A DNA stretch of 64,000 nucleotides from Clostridium beijerinckii HUN142 (lineage in GTDB: Bacteria > Bacillota > Clostridia > Clostridiales > Clostridiaceae), in contig NZ_JHXK01000018.1 of NCBI RefSeq assembly GCF_000621745.1, positions 62,001 through 126,000 of the forward strand. Reading direction: 5' to 3'. Under the pieces are notes generated by a model, which saw nothing but the letters and a program-made list of their open reading frames with translations, was not told where the DNA came from and ran no database searches. The position numbers and the translations under genes were made by a program. Shown here piece after piece: positions 55,778-64,000 of this stretch (position 1 is the stretch's first letter; each line of letters starts with the position of its first letter).

Positions 55778-56643
55778 TATACCTCTACCTCCTTTTTCTT
55801 ATTAAAGTAAACTTGAGTTAAAGAAATAGTAGTTACTAGTACAAAGAATATAATAGCTTTTGCTTGTCCTATTCCCATATTGTTCACAATAAACGCTTCA
55901 TTGTAAATATTTAATGCTAACATTTCAGTGGTTTTCATTGGTGTAAGTGAAAAATTCAAATCAAATAACTTAAATGAATTTGCTAAAGTTAAGAATAAGC
56001 AAATTGTAACCGCTTGTCTAACCATAGGTATTGTTATATTTTTAAATGTATGCCATCCATTAGCTCCATCAATATGAGCTGCTTCTATTAAATCAGTTGG
56101 AACATTTTCAAGGGCTGCCACATAAATAACCATTATATACCCAGCATATTGCCATGTTGAAACGATTAGCATTGCTAGCATTGCCGTAGTTGGAGCTTGT
56201 AAAAGTGATGTTGAAAGCGTCGCACTTCCCAATGCTTTACCGACTCCTGTAAATACTGAATTGAACATAAATTGCCATATAAAACCTAAAATTAATCCTC
56301 CTATTAAGTTTGGCATAAAGAATCCTGTTCTTAAGAAACTACTAGTTTTTAATTTTCTTGTTACTATATACGCTAGTCCAAACCCCATTATATTTATAGT
56401 TATTACACTTGCAATTGTATATAATACTGTTATTTTTAGAGAATAGATAAATTGTGCATCTTTAAAAATTCCTGTATAATTTTTTATTCCAACAAAATCA
56501 TAATGAGGATTAGCACCATTCCAATTTGTAAATGTATAATATATACCTATTATAAACGGAATTATTACAACCATTGTCATAGCGAATAAAGCTGGTCCAA
56601 CAAAAATCCAAAAATCTTTAATATCTCGTGATTTCTTACTCAT
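55777..56643 (-). CDS. Sugar ABC transporter permease (MalF type)
   Basis: 288 residues, six predicted helices; BPD_transp_1 domain. EAA loop: IEAAHIDGANGWHTFKNITI, with P after it. It pairs with the MalG-type permease to form the membrane channel. It lies 108 bases after the binding-protein gene, with an attenuator-like hairpin between. It is short and lacks the long N-terminal loop of E. coli MalF, as is usual in Gram-positives. AGGAG is upstream of the ATG. Confidence 0.93.
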   Translation of the reverse strand: MSKKSRDIKDFWIFVGPALFAMTMVVIIPFIIGIYYTFTNWNGANPHYDFVGIKNYTGIFKDAQFIYSLKITVLYTIASVITINIMGFGLAYIVTRKLKTSSFLRTGFFMPNLIGGLILGFIWQFMFNSVFTGVGKALGSATLSTSLLQAPTTAMLAMLIVSTWQYAGYIMVIYVAALENVPTDLIEAAHIDGANGWHTFKNITIPMVRQAVTICLFLTLANSFKLFDLNFSLTPMKTTEMLALNIYNEAFIVNNMGIGQAKAIIFFVLVTTISLTQVYFNKKKEVEV

Positions 56644-56705
56644 ACACTTACTCCTTTCCTAATAATATTTAGCGCTGTCTTATAATTTAAAATACTTATA
56701 CAAAA

Positions 56706-56735
56706 TTCATGAGGAGGTATTAATCCCCTCATGAA
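56706..56735 (-). terminator. Attenuator-like hairpin between binding protein and permease genes
   Basis: A perfect 9-bp stem (56706-56714 with 56727-56735) then TTTTG on the minus strand. A weak T-run suggests partial termination, which would give more binding protein than permease. Confidence 0.65.
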
Positions 56736-56751
56736 TAAATCTTATCTAATA

Positions 56752-58065
56752 TTATTTGGCTTTTGTAGCATCCTGAATTCCTTGTAACATATCTTTCTTT
56801 GCTTGTGGCCCCATATCAGTATTAATAAATTTAGAGAATAAAGGAGCTAAGCTATTCTTGTTAAATCCATCTGGTAGGTTAGTAAATGCCCAAGGAAGAG
56901 TCTTTCCTTCTTTGTTATATTCAGAAATTGATTTATTTAATTCATTATCACTTTCAACTGTGAAGTTTGTAAATGCTGGGATCATATTCATATCCTTAAC
57001 TAATGCCTCTTGACCAGTTTGACTTGTAACCATCCAATCTAAGAATTCTTTAGCTTCTTTATTAATTCTAGAATCTTTATTTACTACCCAATACATTGGA
57101 ACACCTACTGAAATAGATCCACTCATTTTTGAATCATTATTAATTGCAAGTGGTGCAAATCCCATGTGAAATTTTTCATTTGGATCCATTATTTTACTTA
57201 CATCTCCTGCTACCCAGTTACCTTGATGCAAGAATGCAGTTCTTCCAAGTGCAAAATTACCAACTTGAGTACTATAATCTATAGTGTCTAGATTCCTTCC
57301 TCCACCATATTTACAAAGTAATTCAACTAAATTCATCCAGTCATTAAATTGCTTATTATTAACTATATCTGCTTTACCTGCAAGATAGTCCTTTGTAAAT
57401 TGAGCTGGATTATCTTGAGTTGCAAGTGGTATATTAAATGTATGATTACCAGTAACCCAGAATTCTTTTGTTGTATAAGAAACAACATTATCAAGTCCTA
57501 ATTCCACTTTTTTACTATCTAATGTCTCAAATGCTGCTTTTAATTTATCAAAAGAATCTAAGGATTTGGGATCGATACCAGCCTTGTCCAAAATGTCTTT
57601 ATTATATAACAAGCCATACCCTTCTGTTGCTGCTGGCATTCCATATACTTTTCCGTCGATAGTTACTGTATCTAGTGTTCCTTTAACAGCATTTTTAACC
57701 CAGCCTTGATCACTTAAATCATCAATTTTATGTTTCCAAGTTTCATAATCCCCAGCACCTTGAATCATAAATATATCTGGTTCCGTACCTTTGGCGAACT
57801 CTGCCTTTAACGATGCTCCATAATCAGCTCCACCGCCCACTGAAGTAACTTCGACTTTTACACCTTTTTCTTTCTCATATTTTTTAGCAAGTTCTTGAAG
57901 TGCATCATTAATTTCAACCTTTAATTGATATACTTTAATTGTTTTTCCGCTTCCAACATCGCTTGAACTTTGCGAACTTACTCCTGATGAGCTTCCGCAT
58001 CCAACCATAGTCCCAGCCAATAATGTAGAAGCTAAAATTGTTGATAATATTTGTTTTGTTTTCAT
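56752..58065 (-). CDS. Sugar ABC transporter substrate-binding lipoprotein
   Basis: 437 residues. Lipoprotein signal: MKTKQILSTILASTLLAGTM followed by VGCGSSSG (lipobox with Cys23). The mature part is an SBP_bac_1 protein: EKYGKGVKVEV-type strand near residues 60-80, GKVYGMPAATEGYGLLYNKD, NFALGRTAFLHQGNWV, and a late WMVTSQTGQEALVKDMNMIP. It should bind maltodextrin or a related oligosaccharide outside the membrane and deliver it to the MalF/MalG-type permeases. First gene of the operon; a strong palindromic operator lies about 125 bases upstream. Confidence 0.94.
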   Translation of the reverse strand: MKTKQILSTILASTLLAGTMVGCGSSSGVSSQSSSDVGSGKTIKVYQLKVEINDALQELAKKYEKEKGVKVEVTSVGGGADYGASLKAEFAKGTEPDIFMIQGAGDYETWKHKIDDLSDQGWVKNAVKGTLDTVTIDGKVYGMPAATEGYGLLYNKDILDKAGIDPKSLDSFDKLKAAFETLDSKKVELGLDNVVSYTTKEFWVTGNHTFNIPLATQDNPAQFTKDYLAGKADIVNNKQFNDWMNLVELLCKYGGGRNLDTIDYSTQVGNFALGRTAFLHQGNWVAGDVSKIMDPNEKFHMGFAPLAINNDSKMSGSISVGVPMYWVVNKDSRINKEAKEFLDWMVTSQTGQEALVKDMNMIPAFTNFTVESDNELNKSISEYNKEGKTLPWAFTNLPDGFNKNSLAPLFSKFINTDMGPQAKKDMLQGIQDATKAK

Positions 58066-58434
58066 TTAAATACCCCTCCATTAAAACTTTGTTTAGCATC
58101 CTGAATAACTTTCAAAAATACTAAGCATTTATTTATATAACACATATCTAGAAGTCAATTTAGATATATAATGTTACTCAATTGCCATCTTCGCAATCGT
58201 TTGCGAAACCTTTAAAAAAATTTAGTCTTTTTAGCGTATTAAGCTATCCAGACTCCATTTGTTAACCTTTTCTCAAGTAAATCTACTTCTTAATGATATA
58301 AGTATATCAACCAAAGAAAACTTTTACAACCTATATTTTCCTTTGTTTTCGATTAAATTTAATAACTTTCCTATGTTTTATTAAGATTTACTCAATTATA
58401 GACCATTTTATAAAAACGGTTGCATGATTTTTTT
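58066..58434. other. Promoter region of the sugar ABC operon
   Basis: Holds the LacI-type palindrome at 58190-58207 and, at 58415-58424, a half-site-like ACGGTTGCAT. No gene is seen. The -35/-10 for the operon presumably lie near the operator but are not distinct. Confidence 0.5.
58190..58207. promoter_or_regulatory. LacI/MalR-type operator upstream of the binding-protein gene
   Basis: TTCGCAATCGTTTGCGAA, an 18-base palindrome with a single central asymmetry and the GCAANCGNTTGC core of LacI-family operators. The same core is repeated before malQ, so a shared regulator is likely. Confidence 0.8.
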
Positions 58435-58698
58435 TTATTTATATTTACTTTTACCATTATAAATACTGATTAATATTAGCTTATCTTTTCTTGTTAGTTT
58501 TTTTATCTGGTACTCTCTTTTCATTGCATCTTTTTTATTTTCAAATACTTCATGATATACTAATTTAACAGGTCCCCTACCCTTCGTATATTTTGCTCCA
58601 CATCCTTTTGAATGCATTTGAATTCTTTTGTCTAAGTTATTTGTCCACCCTGTATAAAGTGTTCTATCTGAACATTCTACAATATATACATAATTCAT
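58435..58698 (-). CDS. GIY-YIG nuclease-superfamily protein (UPF0213/YhbQ-like)
   Basis: 87 residues. The family pattern is plain: NYVYIVECSDRTLYTGWTNN (the GIY-YIG equivalent, YIV and YTGW), DKRIQMHSKGCGAKYTKGRG, then LVYHEVFENKKDAMKREYQI and KKLTRKDK. These small proteins are widespread; a catalytic Glu/Arg network suggests DNA-end or repair activity, but the role is not established. Located between the sugar operon and ilvC, apparently its own unit. Confidence 0.92.
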   Translation of the reverse strand: MNYVYIVECSDRTLYTGWTNNLDKRIQMHSKGCGAKYTKGRGPVKLVYHEVFENKKDAMKREYQIKKLTRKDKLILISIYNGKSKYK

Positions 58699-58776
58699 AT
58701 ATTACCTCAACTCTTGATCTATAATTTAACATGTTAATAAAATTCAAAATCTTCGCTAATAAAATTATATCAAAAA

Positions 58777-58807
58777 AGAAGACGATCATCTACGAATCTC
58801 GTCTTCT
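58777..58807 (-). terminator. ilvC terminator
   Basis: A perfect 9-bp stem (58777-58785 with 58799-58807) then a run of six Ts on the minus strand, 15 bases after the ilvC stop. It ends the ilv-leu cluster. Confidence 0.85.
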
Positions 58808-58821
58808 AAAAACTTTAAATA

Positions 58822-59919
<1,098 letters not shown>

Positions 59920-60000
59920 TTACTAATATTAAGAACACTTGCTGCACAGTATGATGCAAAACAGACAAACATACCGGTCTATTATTTTATTGATTGTGCC

Positions 60001-61665
60001 TTAGATATCTTCTTCACTTATTATTTGATTAATTGGTGCACCAGGTGCAACCATAGGAAAAACTTTTTTATCACTGTTTATTAAATAATCTATAAGAACT
60101 GGACCTTCTGAATCCAGAGCTTTTCTAAGTATATCGTCTATTTCATCTACTTCAGTTATTCTAAATGCTTTAGCTCCAAAAGCCTCAGCAAGCTTAACAT
60201 AGTCCGTCGGTCTATCTAACGTTGTCTCAGAATATCTTCCTTCATAGAAAAAATCTTGCCATTGCCTTACCATCCCTAGACAATTATTGTTCATAACAAC
60301 TTGAATTAATGGAAGATTATTTTTAACAGCAGTAACTAATTCATTACAGTTCATTCCAAAGCTTCCATCCCCTGCAATGTTGAATACTCTTCTATCAATT
60401 CTGCCTATCTGAGCTCCAATTGCTGCCCCCAGACCATATCCCATGGTTCCAAGTCCACCGGATGTTATAAATGTTCTTTCACTTTTAAAATTGAAATATT
60501 GAGCGGTCCACATTTGATGTTGCCCAACTTCAGTAGATATTATGAAATCTCCATCATTTAATTCATTTAATTTATCAAATAATAATTCTGGAGTTAACTC
60601 TGAATTCGATGCTATTTTCTTATTTTCTTTCAAATTATTTATTGTATTAAACCATTCCTCATTTTTCTTTTCATCAATTAGTGGTATTAATTGGTTTAAT
60701 GCCACTTTTAAATCTCCTACAATACATGTATCAACTTTTATATTTTTATTTATTTCTGCCGGATCAACATCTATTTGTAAAATCTTTGCATTCTTTATAT
60801 GATTTTGATTACCTATAACTCTATCGCTAAATCTAGCTCCAAGAGTTATTAATAAATCACACTTAGTTGCAGCAATATTTGATGCTTTTGTCCCATGCAT
60901 TCCTATCATACCAGTGTATAATTCATGATCATTTGGAAACTCAGACATGCACATAAGCGATGTTGATACAGGAGAATTAATCTTTTCTGCAAATCTTATT
61001 AATTCAGATGTTGCTTCAGATATACCTATCCCTCCACCTGCGTATATTAGAGGTTTTTTGCTTTGATTTATTAACTCAACAGCTTCCTGCAATGATTTTT
61101 CTGTAATATGCTCTGATTTTCTAACAATCTCTTTAGGAATTATCTTATTATATTGAGTCTTTTCAGCAGTAACATCTTTTGGAATATCTATTAATACTGG
61201 ACCTGGCCTACCTTCCTGTGCTATATAAAAAGCTTCTCTTATTATATCCTGAAGTTCATTAATATCCCTTACAATATAATTATGTTTTGTTATAGGCATT
61301 GTAATTCCAGTTATATCAACCTCTTGAAAACTATCCTTTCCAAGTAATGGCTTCGCTACATTTCCAGTGATAGCAACCATTGGAACTGAATCCATATATG
61401 CAGTAGCAATACCTGTTACTAAGTTGGTAGCTCCAGGTCCTGAAGTTGCAAGACAAACTCCAACTTTTCCAGTGGCCCTTGCATATCCATCAGCTGCATG
61501 TGATGCTCCCTGCTCATGACAAGTGAGAACATGACGAATTTTATCCTTATATTTATATAGCTCATCATATATATTTAATACTGCCCCACCTGGATATCCA
61601 AATATAGTCTCTACTCCTTCATCAAGCAATGACTTTATTAATATTTCAGCCCCCGTCAATAACAT
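60001..61665 (-). CDS. ilvB: Acetolactate synthase large subunit
   Basis: 554 residues from the ATG at 61665 (AAAGGAG eight bases upstream; a GTG three codons earlier touches the ribosome site). ThDP enzyme making acetolactate from pyruvate. N-terminal PYR domain with the catalytic Glu in HEQGASHAADGYA; FAD-binding middle; C-terminal PP domain with NIAGDGSFGMNCNELVTAVK and NNNCLGMVRQWQ. The quality of the match to biosynthetic AHAS (GxxxTNL: ATSGPGATNLVTGIA) distinguishes it from catabolic AlsS. No ilvN regulatory subunit is adjacent. Confidence 0.95.
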   Translation of the reverse strand: MLLTGAEILIKSLLDEGVETIFGYPGGAVLNIYDELYKYKDKIRHVLTCHEQGASHAADGYARATGKVGVCLATSGPGATNLVTGIATAYMDSVPMVAITGNVAKPLLGKDSFQEVDITGITMPITKHNYIVRDINELQDIIREAFYIAQEGRPGPVLIDIPKDVTAEKTQYNKIIPKEIVRKSEHITEKSLQEAVELINQSKKPLIYAGGGIGISEATSELIRFAEKINSPVSTSLMCMSEFPNDHELYTGMIGMHGTKASNIAATKCDLLITLGARFSDRVIGNQNHIKNAKILQIDVDPAEINKNIKVDTCIVGDLKVALNQLIPLIDEKKNEEWFNTINNLKENKKIASNSELTPELLFDKLNELNDGDFIISTEVGQHQMWTAQYFNFKSERTFITSGGLGTMGYGLGAAIGAQIGRIDRRVFNIAGDGSFGMNCNELVTAVKNNLPLIQVVMNNNCLGMVRQWQDFFYEGRYSETTLDRPTDYVKLAEAFGAKAFRITEVDEIDDILRKALDSEGPVLIDYLINSDKKVFPMVAPGAPINQIISEEDI

Positions 61666-61734
61666 TTTATTCACTCCTTTGCTTATAAAATGATCTCTGT
61701 TTGATAACTAGCAATGTATAAATTGATTTAGATT

Positions 61735-62817
61735 CTATTTTATTGCCTCTAATTTCTCACGAACTAGATTTCCCATTTCAACTGTTCCAACCTTTTTCTT
61801 ACCCGCAGTCATTATATCACCAGTTCTATAACCATCTTCTAGAACACCAAGAACTGCTTTTTCAATTAATTTAGCTTCTTCTTCTAATGAAAAACTATAT
61901 CTTAGCATCATTGCTGCAGAGAGAATAGTTGCTAACGGATTAGCAATTCCTTGTCCTGCGATATCAGGAGCGCTTCCATGAATTGGTTCATACATTCCAA
62001 GGGTTCCTTCACCAAGAGATGCTGAAGGTAACATACCTATTGAACCTGTAACCATACTTGCTTCATCTGATAATATATCCCCAAAAATGTTAGATGTAAC
62101 AATTACATCAAATTGATTTGGGTCTTTTACTAGCTGCATAGCAGCATTATCAACATACAAGTGGTTCACTTCCACTTCTGGGTAATCCTTAGCCATCTCA
62201 TTAACTACACTTCTCCAAAGTCTCGAACTTTCTAATATGTTAGCTTTATCTACACTTGTAAGCTTCTTATTTCTTTTCATTGCTGTTTCAAATCCTATTT
62301 TAGCAATTCTAGTTATTTCATTTTCATTATATCTTTCAGTATCATAAGCACTCTTTACTCCAGCGACTTCTTCCAATCCTCTTTCTCCAAAGTAAATTCC
62401 GCCTGTTAGTTCTCTAACTATGCAGATATCTATGCCATCTTTAACAATACTATCTTTAAGTGGTGATTCGTTTTTTAGCGGAGCATATAGTACTGCTGGT
62501 CTTAAATTACAGTAAAGATTTAGTGCTCCCCTTAATCCTAACAACGCTTGTTCCGGCCTTATCTTAGCAGTGGGATCATCCCACTTAGGTCCCCCAACAG
62601 CTCCAAGTAGAACTGCATCACTTTTTTTACAAGCTTCTAAAGTTGATTCTGGAAGTGGAGTTCCTTCTTTATCTATAGCACATCCACCTGCTAATACATA
62701 TTCATATTCAAATCTATGTCCAAACTTATCCCCAATAACTTTTAAAACTTTTATTGTTTCATCTACCACTTCCGGACCAATTTCATCTCCTGGTATTACA
62801 GCTATATTATATTTCAT
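61735..62817 (-). CDS. leuB: 3-isopropylmalate dehydrogenase
   Basis: 360 residues. NAD-dependent oxidation and decarboxylation of 3-isopropylmalate in leucine synthesis. Start [20 protein letters not shown]; substrate loop [12 protein letters not shown]; metal-binding [23 protein letters not shown]-binding [20 protein letters not shown]. Length and order are typical. 69 bases upstream of ilvB; 140 bases after leuD. Confidence 0.98.
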   Translation of the reverse strand: MKYNIAVIPGDEIGPEVVDETIKVLKVIGDKFGHRFEYEYVLAGGCAIDKEGTPLPESTLEACKKSDAVLLGAVGGPKWDDPTAKIRPEQALLGLRGALNLYCNLRPAVLYAPLKNESPLKDSIVKDGIDICIVRELTGGIYFGERGLEEVAGVKSAYDTERYNENEITRIAKIGFETAMKRNKKLTSVDKANILESSRLWRSVVNEMAKDYPEVEVNHLYVDNAAMQLVKDPNQFDVIVTSNIFGDILSDEASMVTGSIGMLPSASLGEGTLGMYEPIHGSAPDIAGQGIANPLATILSAAMMLRYSFSLEEEAKLIEKAVLGVLEDGYRTGDIMTAGKKKVGTVEMGNLVREKLEAIK

Positions 62818-62957
62818 TATGCTAATCCCCCTCTTATAATTATCTATTTCTTATTGCCTTTTTCACTAAAACTTAATTATGAATTCGAGTTATTGCTATC
62901 TTTATCTTAAGAAAATATATTAATTTAATTTGATTATGCTCTTAAGAATAAATTTTT

Positions 62958-63443
62958 CTATTTATTTTTTATATACCCAATTAATCCATCGTTATCGATG
63001 ATCTTTTGCATAAATTCTGGGAATGCTTCTCCTTGATATTCTTGACTCTTAGTTAAATTTCTAATAAGACCTGTAGAGAAATCAACTTCTAATTCATCTC
63101 CTGCATCAATATTTTTTACAGCTTCTTCACATTCTAAAATTGGTAAGCCAATATTGATTGCATTTCTATAAAATATTCTTGCAAAAGTTGATGCAATTAC
63201 GCAGCTAACCCCGGCTGTTTTAATTGCTAAAGGTGCATGTTCCCTTGAGGAACCACATCCAAAGTTTTTATTTGCAACAATTATATCCCCACTTCTTACA
63301 TTTTTAACAAAATCCACATCTATATCTTCCATGCAATGTGCAGCAAGTTCTTTAGCATCCGAAGTGTTTAAATATCTCGCTGGAATTATTACGTCTGTAT
63401 CTACATTATCTCCATATTTGAATACTTTACCTTTTACGCTCAT
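62958..63443 (-). CDS. leuD: 3-isopropylmalate dehydratase small subunit
   Basis: 161 residues, the short (archaeal/clostridial-type) LeuD. Motifs: [19 protein letters not shown] at the start, [16 protein letters not shown] for substrate binding, and [19 protein letters not shown]. With LeuC it isomerises 2- to 3-isopropylmalate. Its start lies 13 bases after the leuC stop, so the two are co-translated. Confidence 0.97.
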   Translation of the reverse strand: MSVKGKVFKYGDNVDTDVIIPARYLNTSDAKELAAHCMEDIDVDFVKNVRSGDIIVANKNFGCGSSREHAPLAIKTAGVSCVIASTFARIFYRNAINIGLPILECEEAVKNIDAGDELEVDFSTGLIRNLTKSQEYQGEAFPEFMQKIIDNDGLIGYIKNK

Positions 63444-63456
63444 TAATAAATACCTC

Positions 63457-64000
63457 CTACACCAATTCAGGATCAGTTATTTTTCCAGTTAAAGCAGATG
63501 CTGCTGCCACTGCTGGACTTGCTAGATATACTTCTGACTCAACGTGTCCCATTCTTCCTACAAAATTTCTGTTTGTTGTTGATACACATCTTTCACCTTT
63601 AGCTAAAATCCCCATATGTCCACCTAAGCATGGTCCGCAAGTCGGTGTTGAGAATGCTGCTCCAGCCTCAACCAAATCTGTAACTATTCCTTCTTTTATT
63701 GCTTGTAAATAAATCTTTTGAGTTCCAGGAATAACTATGCATCTGATACCCTTTTTAACTTTCCTTCCTTTTAAGATATCTCTAGCTATTCTTAAATCTG
63801 AAATTCTACCATTAGTACATGATCCAATTACAACCTGATCAATAGCTACATCACCAGTATTATCAATTGTTCTCGTATTATCTGGTAAATGTGGAAATGA
63901 AACCGTTGGTCTTAATGTGCCTAAATCAATTTCAAATACCTTATCATACTCTGCATCTTCATCAGCTTCATAAACCTTCCATTCTCTAGACGCATGGTCT
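63457..64000 (-). CDS. leuC: 3-isopropylmalate dehydratase large subunit, 5'-truncated
   Basis: The C-terminal 180 or so residues of LeuC; the frame is open to the window end, so the gene starts beyond it. Fe-S ligand Cys are visible in [17 protein letters not shown] and [15 protein letters not shown], and the ending [20 protein letters not shown] is standard. A 72-residue piece beginning at an internal GTG (63675) is only part of it. Partner of LeuD. The leu promoter, and probably leuA, lie outside the window. Confidence 0.95.
   Translation of the reverse strand, partial: DHASREWKVYEADEDAEYDKVFEIDLGTLRPTVSFPHLPDNTRTIDNTGDVAIDQVVIGSCTNGRISDLRIARDILKGRKVKKGIRCIVIPGTQKIYLQAIKEGIVTDLVEAGAAFSTPTCGPCLGGHMGILAKGERCVSTTNRNFVGRMGHVESEVYLASPAVAAASALTGKITDPELV

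Overview
This window looks like chromosomal DNA of a low-GC, spore-former-type Firmicute, most likely Clostridium sensu stricto (cluster I, C. beijerinckii-like). The evidence is the very AT-rich sequence, strong AGGAGG ribosome sites, a two-domain AdhE, the HydE [FeFe]-hydrogenase maturase, rubrerythrin, a T-box before thrS, a SAM-I riboswitch, a glmS ribozyme and a mannitol PTS operon. The species is inference; the genus-level call is firmer.

Layout. 1-6.4 kb: 3' part of a P-type cation ATPase, adhE, a small membrane protein and hydE. 6.5-12.4 kb: secreted DUF4163/DUF3298-type protein with a DnaA-box cluster at its 5' end, a membrane polysaccharide deacetylase, an unusual SigI-C/RsgI-like fusion, a short basic ORF, ispF, an unknown gene, an HNH/HTH protein and tRNA-Gly and tRNA-Leu. 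12.4-28.6 kb: two chemoreceptors, T-box-controlled thrS, a large coiled-coil protein with 5-formyl-THF cyclo-ligase, a HutD-like protein, rubrerythrin, an AraC regulator and glycogen phosphorylase. 28.7-33.7 kb is accessory: a nonsense-interrupted phage-type replication gene, a MarR gene with four copies of one operator-like element, a decayed duplicate of the marR/small-ORF cassette, an unknown 83-aa gene, a DtxR/MntR-like regulator, a CynX/NimT-type MFS exporter and a frameshifted relic. 33.7-45.6 kb: glmS with its ribozyme, the mannitol genes (mtlA, then mtlR-mtlF-mtlD) with a fossil second mtlA between them, a MarR regulator and two transsulfuration-type enzymes under a SAM-I riboswitch. 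46-51 kb: a three-gene MacB-type efflux operon and a CapA-like protein. 51.7-58.2 kb: a maltodextrin module (LacI regulator, malQ, binding protein and two permeases) with matching LacI-type operators. 58.4-64 kb: GIY-YIG protein, then ilvC, ilvB, leuB, leuD and leuC (cut by the window edge), all on the minus strand.

How it works together. Mannitol and maltodextrin uptake feed glycolysis and glycogen turnover (GlgP, MalQ), with AdhE and HydE pointing to solvent and hydrogen-producing fermentation. Amino-acid enzymes are controlled by RNA: T-box (Thr), SAM-I (Met/Cys) and a metabolite-sensing ribozyme (GlcN6P).

The most notable observations are: the marR operator array with a decayed duplicated cassette and a probably leaderless marR mRNA; the anti-sigma protein carrying a SigI C-terminal-like domain at its N-terminus; three perfect and three near-perfect DnaA boxes within about 250 bp; the mtlA fossil that keeps promoter, ribosome site and EIIB remnant; and the glmS ribozyme with an enlarged P1-side insertion.
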